Shown here: piece after piece, positions 1 to 7,603 of the stretch | Layout of the letters: every line of letters starts with the position of its first letter | How positions within the stretch are numbered: the first letter of the stretch is position 1 | NCBI GenBank assembly: GCA_039583705.1 | Contig: JAVKSM010000014.1 | Span: 1 to 36,483 of the forward strand | Direction of reading: 5' to 3' | DNA: 36,483 nucleotides | From: JAVKSM01 sp039583705 | GTDB lineage: Bacteria; Actinomycetota; Actinomycetes; Mycobacteriales; Pseudonocardiaceae | Position numbers and translations under genes: made by a program | The notes under the pieces: model-generated | The model's database searches: none | Told to the model about the DNA's origin: nothing | Seen by the model: the letters and a program-made list of their open reading frames with translations, nothing else

Positions 1-285
1 CTGGCCCTGTACCTGCCGACGCTCGCCCTCGCCGAAGTGCGCGCGGTGCGTCCGGATGCCGGGCCACTGCTCGCCGAGATCCTCGCTCACCCCTCGGTAG
101 TGCTCGGCGAGCTCGACGCCACAGCCGCCATCCACGTCGACGCGCTGCTCACCGAGGCCGGTGTGTTCGACGCAATGGCCGGGCACGTCGTCTACACCGC
201 CCGACACCGAGGCTGGCCCGCGCTGAGCGCGGACCCCAGCCGACTGCGTCGCGTCGACCCAGAACTCGACATCGACCTGCTATAG
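1..285 (+). CDS. PIN-domain protein (VapC-like), 5' part missing
   Basis: The frame is open from the first base of the window to TAG at 283-285, so the start lies outside. The 94 visible residues resemble the C-terminal half of a PIN-domain ribonuclease as found in VapC toxins. After a stretch of alternating helices comes FDAMAGHVVYTARHRGWPAL followed by SADPSRLRRVDPELDID, the usual final part with a 'GWP-x-L/V-T/S-x-D' strand before the last acidic position. The N-terminal catalytic Asp cannot be checked. An antitoxin would be expected upstream, beyond the edge. Its stop overlaps by six bases the stop end of the opposing integrase fragment. Toxin function is inferred from the family only. 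Confidence 0.6.
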   Translation: MALYLPTLALAEVRAVRPDAGPLLAEILAHPSVVLGELDATAAIHVDALLTEAGVFDAMAGHVVYTARHRGWPALSADPSRLRRVDPELDIDLL

Positions 286-519
286 GTCGGTGGTGTTCGC
301 CGTGCCGGCGGATCGGGTCTCGATCATGTACGCGGTGAAGTCCTGCACGTCCCGCCGGGCGACCTCCCCGACCCTGGGCAGCTCACCTCGCTCGGCGGTG
401 AGGTAGTCGGCGAGCTGGTGCACCGCGCGGGTGTAGATCTCGATCGTCTTGGGCGACTTGTGCTCGGCCCGCAGGACCCGCGTCCAGTCTCGTGCCAGGG
501 ACTCCCACTGCTCGCCCAC
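280..519 (-). pseudogene. Tyrosine recombinase (phage integrase) N-terminal fragment
   Basis: A 79-residue frame from GTG at 519 resembles the N-terminal core-binding (SAM-like) domain of XerC/D and phage integrases: a short helix with WTRVLRAEHKSPKTIEIYTR, then LADYLTAERGELPRVGEV and an ARRDVQDFTAYMIE helix followed by RSAGTANT. In complete enzymes this last segment leads to the next helix and then the catalytic domain with R-H-R-Y. Here the frame ends three residues later. The whole catalytic domain is absent, so the product cannot recombine DNA. It lies 85 bases beyond the 3' end of the tRNA-Val gene on the same strand, a place where integrases of tRNA-targeting elements often sit. I read it as the remnant of a deleted integrative element. 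Confidence 0.7.
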
Positions 520-603
520 AGGGCAAGGTCAGCGTGTCGCTGAGCGCTGTGCCAAGTACCGACCTCGACCCGGAGAGACTGTTTCCGCAGCTCAGAGCGG
601 ATG

Positions 604-678
604 TGGTGGGCGCGGCAGGGTTCGAACCTGCGACCTCCCGCTTGTAAGGCGGGCGCTCTCCCGCTGAGCTACGCGCCC
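604..678 (-). tRNA. tRNA-Val, anticodon UAC
   Basis: Read on the minus strand, the 5' acceptor strand GGGCGCG (678 down to 672) pairs with CGCGCCC before discriminator A and an encoded CCA (604-606). The D-arm reads AGCTCAGCGGGAGAGC. The anticodon stem-loop is CCCGC-CTTACAA-GCGGG, giving anticodon TAC (UAC), which decodes GUA and other GUN valine codons. The T-arm carries GCAGGTTCGAACCTGC. All four arms close without mismatch. The 3' end faces the integrase fragment. The 5' end is part of a tandem duplication described separately. Confidence 0.95.
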
Positions 679-692
679 GCTGAGCTACGCGT
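661..692. repeat. Tandem 16-bp duplication of the tRNA-Val 5' end
   Basis: The 16 bases 661-676 (CCGCTGAGCTACGCGC on the plus strand) recur at 677-692 with one change in the last base. The first copy lies inside the tRNA gene (5' acceptor strand plus the first part of the D-arm). The second copy is immediately upstream of the tRNA on the minus strand and holds the TAG stop (685-687) of the peroxiredoxin gene. It is an exact, gap-free tandem duplication. Confidence 0.85.
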
Positions 693-1197
693 CCGGGGTC
701 CGGGTCGGCGCGGCGGCCGGTCGGGTTCCGGGTCGGACCGACAGCGCCGCGAGCGCCCGCTTCCACGCTTCCTGGTCGCGCGCCTCACCCGGGGAGTTGA
801 CCTCGGCGAACCGGATGATGCCTTCGGTGTCCACGAGGAAGGTGCCGCGCACGGCCATCCCGCGCCGGTCGTCGAACACGCCGTAGGCTTGGGCCACCAC
901 TCCGTGCGGCCAGAAGTCGGCCAGCAGCGGGAAGGTGTAGCCCTTGGCGTCCGACCACGCCTTGAGGGCATAGGGATGGTCCACGGAGACGGCGAGCACC
1001 GCCACGTCGTCGTTCTGGTAGGTCGCCAGGTCCTCACGCACCTGGGACAGCTCGCCGGTGCAGATCCCGGAGAAGGCGAACGGGTAGAACACCACCAGCA
1101 CGTTGCGCCTGCCGCGGAAGCTCGACAGCACGACATCCTGATTGTTCTGGTCCCGGAGCGTGAAGTCCGGCGCCTCACAACCGACCTCGACCGCCAT
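685..1197 (-). CDS. ahpE: Peroxiredoxin, AhpE type (1-Cys)
   Basis: This 170-residue thioredoxin-fold peroxidase reduces hydroperoxides in the cytosol. The peroxidatic site P39-x3-S43-x2-C46 is visible in YPFAFSGICTGE, the AhpE-specific FPLLADFWPHG block is at about 89-99, and the active-site Arg is R117 in VRGTFLVD. There is no C-terminal resolving Cys, as in one-Cys AhpE of Mycobacterium tuberculosis (Rv2238c), which it matches closely along its length. The ATG at 1197 follows AGGAGG (1209-1214) at a rather long 11-base spacing. The last residues (RPAAAPTRTPDA) exceed the usual AhpE end, and the stop codon comes from the duplicated tRNA segment. It follows the DUF3052 gene on the same strand by 80 bases, the same order as Rv2239c-Rv2238c. 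Confidence 0.95.
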   Translation of the reverse strand: MAVEVGCEAPDFTLRDQNNQDVVLSSFRGRRNVLVVFYPFAFSGICTGELSQVREDLATYQNDDVAVLAVSVDHPYALKAWSDAKGYTFPLLADFWPHGVVAQAYGVFDDRRGMAVRGTFLVDTEGIIRFAEVNSPGEARDQEAWKRALAALSVRPGTRPAAAPTRTPDA

Positions 1198-1277
1198 GGC
1201 CGCAGATGCCTCCTCAAGTCACAGGGCTGCCGCAGGTCGCGACGAGCCCACCTGTCCAGTGTCGCGCTCCGGGCCGC

Positions 1278-1712
1278 TCAGCGCCGCGACCTGGACACCC
1301 GGGGCGCGACCAGCCGGGCACCCGCCCACTCCTCGCTCACACTGATGTTCGAGGTCTGGGACAGCCCCGCGGTCGGAGCGGCCTCGGCTATCTCGCTGGG
1401 CTCGACGTGACCGGAGCGGCCCGTCTTGGGTGTGAGCACCCATACGACACCGTTGTCGGCAAGGGGGCCGATCGCGTCCATGAGCGCGTCGACGAGATCC
1501 CCGTCGCCCTCGCGCCACCAGAGCAGCACGACGTCGACGACCTCGTCGGAGCCCTCGTCGACCAACTCCCCGCCACAGCGGTCCTCCACAGCCGCGCGGA
1601 CGTCGTCGTCGACGTCGGAGTCCCAGCCCAGTTCCTGGACCACCATGCCCGGCTCGATACCGAGCTTCCCGGCGATGTCGGCCCTGCCGGCGTCCCCTTC
1701 GGCGGCGACCAC
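1278..1712 (-). CDS. DUF3052 family protein
   Basis: This 144-residue acidic cytosolic protein belongs to a conserved actinobacterial family of unknown function (Rv2239c is the M. tuberculosis member). Diagnostic segments are PGMVVQELGWDSDVDDDVR, the acidic VDEGSDEVVDVVLLWWREGD, VVWVLTPKTGRSGHVEPS and the IAEAAPTAGL block before the C-terminus. The GTG at 1712 is chosen because the family homology begins about 20 residues later and no stop or better start intervenes. It is divergent from aceE and sits upstream of ahpE on the same strand, as in mycobacteria. No catalytic motif is evident, so I propose no biochemical role. Confidence 0.9.
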   Translation of the reverse strand: MVAAEGDAGRADIAGKLGIEPGMVVQELGWDSDVDDDVRAAVEDRCGGELVDEGSDEVVDVVLLWWREGDGDLVDALMDAIGPLADNGVVWVLTPKTGRSGHVEPSEIAEAAPTAGLSQTSNISVSEEWAGARLVAPRVSRSRR

Positions 1713-1786
1713 GCGTTACCACCCCTTCATCACATGCTCATCGTCGCGGCGCAGCTCCTGCTGCGGCCGGTGGCGGCTAGGGAACA

Positions 1787-1815
1787 CGTCCGGATGCCTG
1801 CAACGCAACCGGACG
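1787..1815. promoter_or_regulatory. Inverted repeat between DUF3052 and aceE
   Basis: Perfect 7-base arms CGTCCGG (1787-1793) and CCGGACG (1809-1815) flank 15 bases in the 231-base gap shared by the divergent DUF3052 and aceE genes. The arm centres are 22 bases apart, about two helical turns, which would suit a dimeric regulator. The binding protein is unknown, and chance occurrence in GC-rich DNA cannot be excluded. Confidence 0.3.
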
Positions 1816-1852
1816 CACCGAGATCTTCTGGCGAGCTGCCCGTGCGGCGGGC

Positions 1853-1886
1853 TCGCGAGGCAGTGCGTGGTCGGCGTCGCGAGGCA
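1853..1886. repeat. Direct repeat upstream of aceE
   Basis: TCGCGAGGCA occurs at 1853-1862 and again at 1877-1886, 24 bases apart, just before the candidate aceE starts at 1896 and 1944. It may be an activator site or chance. Nothing else in the gap looks like a gene. Confidence 0.3.
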
Positions 1887-1943
1887 TGGAGGACGATGGT
1901 GACACCGCCCGGCACAGCGCCGAGGAGAACACGAGGAGATGCC

Positions 1944-4733
1944 GTGGCAGCACAGCGCACCCCTGGCCGGGGGCCCACCAGAACCCCGGAACGGGTCCAT
2001 GTCATCCGCGACGGCCTCGCCGCGCACCTTCCGGACATCGATCCGGAGGAGACCGCGGAATGGCTGGAGTCCTTCGACGCCGTGCTCGCCGCAGCCGGCC
2101 AGCAGCGTGCCCGCTACCTGATGCTGCAACTGCTGCAGCGGGCTCGGGAGCGCCACGTCGGCGTGCCCTCCCTGACGAGCACCGACTACGTCAACACGAT
2201 CCCGACCGAGCTGGAGCCGTGGTTTCCCGGTGACGAGGAGACCGAGCGCCGCTACCGGGCCTGGATCCGGTGGAACGCGGCGATCATGGTGCACCGCGCG
2301 CAGCGCCCCGGGGTGGCCGTGGGCGGCCACATCTCGACCTACGCCTCGTCGGCCAGCCTCTACGAGGTCGGGTTCAACTGGTTCTTCCGCGGCAAGGACC
2401 ACCCCGGCGGCGGCGACCAGGTGTACATCCAGGGCCACGCCTCCCCCGGCATCTATGCCAGGGCGTTCATGGAGGGGCGGCTGTCGGCCCGACAGCTCGA
2501 CGGGTTCCGCCAAGAGCTCTCCCACGGTGCCCCCGGCCACGGCCTGCCCTCCTACCCGCACCCGCGGCTCATGCCGGACTTCTGGGAGTTCCCCACGGTG
2601 TCCATGGGACTCGGGGGGATGAACGCGATCTTCCAAGCCAGGTTCAACCGCTACCTGCACGATCGCGGCATCGTCGACACCTCCGACCAGCACGTGTGGG
2701 CGTTCCTCGGCGACGGCGAGATGGACGAGCCGGAGTCCCGCGGGCTCGTCCACGTCGCCGCGACCGAGGGCCTTGACAACCTCACCTTCGTCGTGAACTG
2801 CAACCTGCAGCGGCTCGACGGCCCGGTCCGCGGCAACGGAAAGATCATTCAAGAGCTGGAGGCGTTCTTCCGGGGGGCCGGCTGGAACGTCATCAAGGTC
2901 ATCTGGGGTCGGGAGTGGGATGCCCTGCTGCACGCCGACCGGGACGGCGCGCTGGTCAACCTCATGAACGTCACCCCGGACGGCGACTACCAGACCTACA
3001 AGGCCAACGACGGCGGGTACGTCCGGGACCACTTCTTCGGCCGCGACCCCCGCACCAAGGAGATGGTCCGCGACCTCTCCGACGAGGAGATCTGGAACCT
3101 CAAGCGGGGCGGCCACGACTACCGCAAGGTCTACGCCGCCTACGCCGCCGCCTGCGAGCACCACGGCCAGCCCACCGTGGTCCTCGCGAAGACGATCAAG
3201 GGGTACACGCTGGGACCGCACTTCGAGGCCCGCAACGCCACCCACCAGATGAAGAAGCTCACCCTGGCGGACCTCAAGGCATTCCGGGACCAACTGCGGA
3301 TCCCGGTCAGCGACCAGGATCTCGAGCGCGACCCGTACCTGCCTCCCTACTACCATCCGGGCCCCGACGCGCCGGAGATCGAGTACCTCCTCGAGCGGCG
3401 CCACCAGCTCGGCGGCCCGGTGCCGGAGCGCCGGGTCCGGGCCAAGCCGCTGACCCTGCCGGGTCCCGGGCCCTACGACGTGGTCGCCAAGGGGTCGGGC
3501 CGGCAGGAGGTCGCCACCACGATGGCCTTCGTGCGGCTGCTGCGCGAGCTGGCCAAGGATCCGGAGGTCGGCCCCCGCTTCGTGCCGATCATCCCCGACG
3601 AGGCGCGGACCTTCGGCATGGACTCGATGTTCCCTACGCAGCGGATCTACAACCCGCAAGGGCAGCTCTACACCTCGGTGGACGCCGCGCTCATGCTCGC
3701 CTACCGGGAGAGCCAACGGGGGCAGATCCTGCACGAGGGCATCGACGAGGCGGGCTCGGTCGCGTCCTACGTCGCGGCTGGGACATCCTACGCCACCCAC
3801 GGCGAACCAATGATCCCCATCTACATCTTCTACTCGATGTTCGGCTTCCAGCGCACCGGCGACGAGCTGTGGGCGGCGGCCGACCAGATGGCGCGCGGCT
3901 TCCTGCTCGGCGCGACCGCCGGGCGCACCACGCTCACCGGGGAGGGCTTGCAGCACAACGACGGGCACTCACTGCTGCTGGCCGCCACGAACCCTGCGGT
4001 GGTGGCCTACGACCCGGCGTGGGCCTTCGAGATCGGCCACATCGTCCGCGACGGGCTCGCCAGGATGTACGGCGAGCCGGGTGAGCGCAGCCCCGACGTC
4101 TCCTACTACCTCACCCTCTACAACGAGCCCTACGCCCAGCCGCCGGAGCCGGACGGACTGGACGTCGCCGGGCTGCTGCGCGGCCTCTACCGGTACCGAG
4201 CGGCGGCGGGAGGCACCGGGCCGCGCGCCCAACTGCTCGCGTCCGGGGTGGCGCTGCCGTGGGCGTTGCGTGCCCAGGACATGCTCGCCCGCGACTGGGG
4301 CGTGCACGCCGACGTGTGGTCGGCGACGTCCTGGACCGAGCTGCGCCGCGACGGCGTGGAGTGCGACCACCACAACCTCGTGCACCCCGACGCAGCGCCG
4401 CGGACGCCCTACGTCACCAGGGCGCTGGCCGGATCACCTGGCCCGGTGGTCGCGACGTCCGACTGGATGCGGGCGGTGCCCGACCTCATCCGGCCGTGGG
4501 TGCGGGCGGACTACACCTGCCTGGGCACCGACGGTTTCGGGATCTCCGACACCCGGCCAGCCGCCCGCCGATACTTTGCGGTGGACGCCGAGTCGATCAC
4601 GGTGGCGGTGCTGGCGGCGCTGGCCCGTCGCGGCGAGATGGACGACTCGCAGGTCCGGGAGGCTGCGGCGGGCTACCGGATCGACGACCCCAGGGCCGCC
4701 GGCCCGCAGACCTCCGACCCCGGCGTGGCCTGA
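1944..4733 (+). CDS. aceE: Pyruvate dehydrogenase E1 component (homodimeric AceE)
   Basis: This 929-residue thiamine-diphosphate enzyme decarboxylates pyruvate and acetylates the lipoyl groups of E2, giving acetyl-CoA. Its length is normal for homodimeric E1 (about 890-930). The substrate-side segment GGHISTYASSASLYEVGFNW, the ThDP-Mg motif starting G256-D257-G258 and ending N285-C-N287, and RGGHDYRKVY are all present. The C-terminal half holds PIIPDEARTFGMDS, the LHEGIDEAGS catalytic Glu region and TLTGEGLQHNDGHS. The GTG at 1944 is preferred since GAGGAG (1933-1938) precedes it at five bases; an in-frame ATG at 1896 with GGAGG close by would add 16 residues. The order ahpE-DUF3052-aceE-regulator-fab matches M. 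tuberculosis. It supplies acetyl-CoA for the fatty-acid genes downstream. Confidence 0.97.
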   Translation: MAAQRTPGRGPTRTPERVHVIRDGLAAHLPDIDPEETAEWLESFDAVLAAAGQQRARYLMLQLLQRARERHVGVPSLTSTDYVNTIPTELEPWFPGDEETERRYRAWIRWNAAIMVHRAQRPGVAVGGHISTYASSASLYEVGFNWFFRGKDHPGGGDQVYIQGHASPGIYARAFMEGRLSARQLDGFRQELSHGAPGHGLPSYPHPRLMPDFWEFPTVSMGLGGMNAIFQARFNRYLHDRGIVDTSDQHVWAFLGDGEMDEPESRGLVHVAATEGLDNLTFVVNCNLQRLDGPVRGNGKIIQELEAFFRGAGWNVIKVIWGREWDALLHADRDGALVNLMNVTPDGDYQTYKANDGGYVRDHFFGRDPRTKEMVRDLSDEEIWNLKRGGHDYRKVYAAYAAACEHHGQPTVVLAKTIKGYTLGPHFEARNATHQMKKLTLADLKAFRDQLRIPVSDQDLERDPYLPPYYHPGPDAPEIEYLLERRHQLGGPVPERRVRAKPLTLPGPGPYDVVAKGSGRQEVATTMAFVRLLRELAKDPEVGPRFVPIIPDEARTFGMDSMFPTQRIYNPQGQLYTSVDAALMLAYRESQRGQILHEGIDEAGSVASYVAAGTSYATHGEPMIPIYIFYSMFGFQRTGDELWAAADQMARGFLLGATAGRTTLTGEGLQHNDGHSLLLAATNPAVVAYDPAWAFEIGHIVRDGLARMYGEPGERSPDVSYYLTLYNEPYAQPPEPDGLDVAGLLRGLYRYRAAAGGTGPRAQLLASGVALPWALRAQDMLARDWGVHADVWSATSWTELRRDGVECDHHNLVHPDAAPRTPYVTRALAGSPGPVVATSDWMRAVPDLIRPWVRADYTCLGTDGFGISDTRPAARRYFAVDAESITVAVLAALARRGEMDDSQVREAAAGYRIDDPRAAGPQTSDPGVA

Positions 4734-4891
4734 CCCGGCTCCGTTCGTCGCTCGTTCGGCGCATCCCGCGCAGTGCCGCGGCAGCGGGCGCTAGGCTGTC
4801 CCGCGTTGCTCTTCTTGGGACGTGGGTGACCTGCGACGAGGGAAGGCATCGCCGGTCGCTCGGACATCGGAGTCCGCGCCGGGCAGCACGA

Positions 4892-4913
4892 GCGGGGCGG
4901 ACAGCCGCCCCGC
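4892..4913 (+). promoter_or_regulatory. Hairpin in the cspA 5' leader
   Basis: A perfect 9-bp stem (GCGGGGCGG 4892-4900 / CCGCCCCGC 4905-4913) with loop ACAG ends 22 bases before the cspA ATG and just before its Shine-Dalgarno region. A TAGGCT hexamer at 4792-4797 could be the -10 of the promoter, which would give a leader of about 130 bases. The hairpin may control translation of the cold-shock gene or act as an attenuator. This is inference from position only. Confidence 0.45.
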
Positions 4914-4935
4914 AGGAAGTACGAGGAGAGCAGGA

Positions 4936-5139
4936 ATGGCAGAAGGCACCGTCAAGTGGTTCAACAGCGAGAAGGGCTTCGGCTTCCTCGCTCCCGACGG
5001 TGGTGGCGCTGACGTCTTCGTCCACTACTCGGCCATCGAGGCGACCGGGTTCCGCACCCTCGACGAGGGCCAGCGGGTCTCTTTCACCATTGAGCAGAGC
5101 CAGAAGGGGCCGCAGGCGGCACAGGTCCGACCGCTCTGA
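4936..5139 (+). CDS. Cold-shock protein (CspA family)
   Basis: This 67-residue single cold-shock domain is the standard size. It is an OB-fold protein that binds single-stranded RNA and DNA and melts RNA structure. RNP1 reads KGFGFLAP and RNP2 VFVHYSAI, after the typical N-terminal GTVKWFNSEKGFGF. The ATG at 4936 is fixed by GAGGAGAG at 4923-4930 and by family length; the open frame runs further upstream without homology. It is monocistronic: it has its own leader hairpin and a 22-bp stem just after the stop. In M. tuberculosis no csp gene lies between aceE and the regulator, so this is a lineage-specific insertion into the core block. Confidence 0.95.
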   Translation: MAEGTVKWFNSEKGFGFLAPDGGGADVFVHYSAIEATGFRTLDEGQRVSFTIEQSQKGPQAAQVRPL

Positions 5140-5145
5140 CGACCT

Positions 5146-5193
5146 GGCAGGTGAGGGGGCGCGGCGGCCCACCGCCGCGCCCCCTCACCTGCC
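5146..5193. terminator. Perfect 22-bp stem after cspA
   Basis: The arms 5146-5167 and 5172-5193 are perfectly complementary over 22 bases with a four-base loop (CCCA). The hairpin begins six bases after the cspA stop and ends 59 bases before the regulator gene. It has no clear T-tract, which is common for actinobacterial terminators. It should end cspA transcription and insulate fasR. Confidence 0.8.
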
Positions 5194-5251
5194 GAGCCGG
5201 CTGCGGCAGCGAGGCTGCCACGGCAGGTGGAACACCCAGGTCACGAACTGC

Positions 5252-6520
5252 ATGTCGGCGTGCGATCCTGCCCGGGTGAGACGCCTCGTACCCGTGCCCG
5301 GGGAGCGGAATCAAGGCCCCGCCGCTCCAGCGCGGGCGCTGGGCACGGTGACCCTGTGCCGCCTGAGCCAGGCGACCGGCGAGTTGGCCTCGGTCGGGGT
5401 GGCGGCGATGGCCGAGCGGCTGCCGTGGTTCTCCCGGCTCACGGCGGAGCAGCGCGCGGCGGTGCTTCTGGTCACCCAGGTCGGCGCGGCCAACTTCGTC
5501 GAGTGGCTGCGCGAACCCGAGCAGATCCCCCGGCTGACGGCCGAGGCGTTCCGCACCGCCCCGCGCGACCTGGCCCGCCGGGTCAGCCTGCGCCAGACCG
5601 TCGAGCTGGTGCGGGTCGCGACGGACGTGTTCGAGCAGCGGGTGCCGCTGTTGGCGGCCGACGAGGTGGAGCGCGCGGCGCTGGTAGCCGCGGTGCTGCG
5701 GTTCGGGCGGGAGGTGGCCTTCGCGGCAGCCACCGTCTACGCCGGCGCCGCAGAGTCCCGCGGAGCCTGGGATGCCAGGTTGGAGGCTCTGGTGGTCGAC
5801 GGGGTGGTGCGCGGCGACGACGAGGAGTCGTTGCTGTCCCGCGCCGCCGCACTCGGTTGGGATCCGGGCGGCACCGCCACGATCCTCGTGGGCGGCGCAC
5901 CGCCCGAGGACTTCCCCCAACTGCTGTCGCAGGTGCGCCGGGCCGGCGCCCGAGCCGGACGACCGGTGCTGGTCGGTGTGCAGGGCGCCCGGCTGGTGAT
6001 GATCGTCGGCGGCGGCCACCGTCCCACGGCCGGCCCCGACCACCAGGCTTTCGCCGGGCTGGCCGAGGCGTTCGCCGACGGTCCGGTCGTCGTGGGGCAC
6101 ACCGTCGCCGGCCTCGCCTCGGCGCACCACAGCGCCCGGGCCGCGCTGTCCGGGCTGCGGGCCGTGGTGGCCTGGCCCACCGCGCCGCGCCCGGTGGCGG
6201 CCGACGACCTGCTGCCGGAGCGCACCCTGGCCGGCGACGCCGACGCCGCCCGCCAGCTCGTCGAGGACGTCGCCGTGCCGCTCATGGCCGCCGAGGGCGG
6301 GCTGGTGGAGACGGTGGAGACCTACCTCGACTCCGGAGGGGTGCTCGAAGCCTGTGCGCGCGCCCTGTTCGTCCATCCCAACACCGTGCGCTACCGACTG
6401 CGGAAGGTGACAGATATCACCGGTCAGCGGGTCGCGGATCCGCGGGGCGCGCTGGTGCTGCGGATGGCACTGGCCGCAGCCCGGCTGCGCCGGCCCCAGC
6501 GCGACGCCGACCTCTCCTGA
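5252..6520 (+). CDS. fasR: PucR/CdaR-type regulator of fatty-acid synthesis (FasR/MabR-like)
   Basis: This protein of about 422 residues has an N-terminal region beginning LASVGVAAMAERLPWFSRL, a middle sensor part, and a C-terminal helix-turn-helix of the PucR class: YLDSGGVLEACARALFVHPN then TVRYRLRKVTDITG. Orthologues are SCO2386 FasR in Streptomyces and Rv2242 MabR in M. tuberculosis, both encoded just before fabD and both acting on the fabD operon. The start is uncertain: ATG 5252 gives a length near that of Rv2242, and GTG 5276 is an alternative. The open frame continues far upstream through cspA and aceE without homology. It lies 150 bases ahead of fabD on the same strand. Confidence 0.88.
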   Translation: MSACDPARVRRLVPVPGERNQGPAAPARALGTVTLCRLSQATGELASVGVAAMAERLPWFSRLTAEQRAAVLLVTQVGAANFVEWLREPEQIPRLTAEAFRTAPRDLARRVSLRQTVELVRVATDVFEQRVPLLAADEVERAALVAAVLRFGREVAFAAATVYAGAAESRGAWDARLEALVVDGVVRGDDEESLLSRAAALGWDPGGTATILVGGAPPEDFPQLLSQVRRAGARAGRPVLVGVQGARLVMIVGGGHRPTAGPDHQAFAGLAEAFADGPVVVGHTVAGLASAHHSARAALSGLRAVVAWPTAPRPVAADDLLPERTLAGDADAARQLVEDVAVPLMAAEGGLVETVETYLDSGGVLEACARALFVHPNTVRYRLRKVTDITGQRVADPRGALVLRMALAAARLRRPQRDADLS

Positions 6521-6559
6521 TCAGGAGAGATACCGGTGGAGCTCGACAACCAAACCTCC

Positions 6560-6587
6560 CTGAAACCGCCCTGACACGCCATATCGT
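6560..6587 (+). promoter_or_regulatory. Possible fabD operon promoter
   Basis: CTGAAA (6560-6565) and TATCGT (6582-6587) are spaced by 16 bases, the best -35/-10 pair I can see in the 150-base fasR-fabD gap. GATACT at 6615-6620 is a second possible -10. The site for FasR binding is expected in this gap, but I could not recognise it. Confidence 0.3.
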
Positions 6588-6670
6588 TGTAGACACTCGC
6601 CAAGGAGCGGGCTGGATACTTCGTGTCCTTCAGCATGCCGGGAGTGCCTGCCGAGGTGTTGCATTGGCGT

Positions 6671-7603
6671 GTGATCGCGTTGCTCGCCCCCGGTCAGGGA
6701 TCGCAGTCCCCCGGCATGCTCACCCCGTGGCTCGACGCGACCGGAGCGGTCGACCGTCTCGCTGCGTGGTCCCGGGTGGCGGGCCTCGACCTGTGGCGGC
6801 TGGGTACCACGGCCGAGGCCGCGGAGATCCGGGACACCGCCGTCACCCAGCCGCTGCTCGTCGCCTGCGCCCTGCTCGCGTTCGGACAACTGGCCGAGCG
6901 GGCCGGGGTGCCGGCCGACGCCCCCACCACGGGCCACTCGGTCGGCGAGCTCACGGCCGCCGCGGTGGCCGGCGTACTCGGCCCGGACGACGCTGTTGCG
7001 CTGGCCGCGACCCGGGGCCGGGAAATGGCGGCGGCCTGCGCGGTCGAACCCACCGGTATGAGCGCCGTGCTGGGCGGCCGGGAGCCCGACGTGCTGGCCC
7101 GGCTGGACGAGCTGGGGCTCGACGCGGCCAACCGCAACGGAGCTGGCCAGATCGTCGCCGCCGGCCGCCGCTCGACCTTGGCGGAGCTGGCCGAGGAGCC
7201 GCCGGAGCGGGTCAGGGTGGTGCCACTGCCGGTCGCCGGCGCCTTCCACACCCGGTTCATGGCCCCGGCCGAGGAAGCGTTCGCCCGGCACGCCGCAGAG
7301 ATTCAGCCCGCCGACCCCTGCCGGCCGCTGCTGTCCAACGCCGACGGGGCCGTGGTCGAGTCCGGGCCCGAGTACCTGCGGCGGCTCGTCGCGCAGCTGA
7401 CCCGGCCGGTGCGCTGGGACCAGTGCATGGCCGCCCTGCAAGGGCTGGGTGTGACCGCTGTCATCGAGCTGCCGCCGGCGGGAGTGCTCGCCGGCCTGGT
7501 GAGACGGGAGCTGAAGCGGACCGTGACGCTAGCCCTGAGGTCCCCCACGGATCTCGACACCGCCGCCGAGCTGCTCAGCGAGCACGCGGGGAGCCCGGCA
7601 TGA
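6671..7603 (+). CDS. fabD: Malonyl-CoA:ACP transacylase
   Basis: This 310-residue enzyme transfers malonyl from CoA to acyl-carrier protein for type II fatty-acid synthesis. The nucleophile S90 lies in GHSVGE, the catalytic H193 in VAGAFHTRFM, and the substrate Arg region in ALAATRGREM. The N-terminal LLAPGQGSQSPGML is typical. GTG 6671 is chosen because the protein then begins as the mycobacterial FabD does (M-I-A-L-L-A-P-G-Q-G-S-Q). It has no close Shine-Dalgarno sequence, and in-frame upstream starts exist at 6623 and 6638. It is the first gene of a tight operon: its stop overlaps the fabH start by four bases. Confidence 0.95.
   Translation: MIALLAPGQGSQSPGMLTPWLDATGAVDRLAAWSRVAGLDLWRLGTTAEAAEIRDTAVTQPLLVACALLAFGQLAERAGVPADAPTTGHSVGELTAAAVAGVLGPDDAVALAATRGREMAAACAVEPTGMSAVLGGREPDVLARLDELGLDAANRNGAGQIVAAGRRSTLAELAEEPPERVRVVPLPVAGAFHTRFMAPAEEAFARHAAEIQPADPCRPLLSNADGAVVESGPEYLRRLVAQLTRPVRWDQCMAALQGLGVTAVIELPPAGVLAGLVRRELKRTVTLALRSPTDLDTAAELLSEHAGSPA

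Noticed and set aside
1716..3968. 750-codon open frame on the minus strand across aceE
   Set aside because: It is antisense to aceE, is rich in Val/Gly/Arg/Asp repeats typical of reverse-frame translation of GC-rich genes, and has no family features.
5227..7599. Long plus-strand frame running into fabH from upstream
   Set aside because: Only the part from ATG 7600 is FabH; the rest is Arg/Gly-rich shadow of fasR and fabD.
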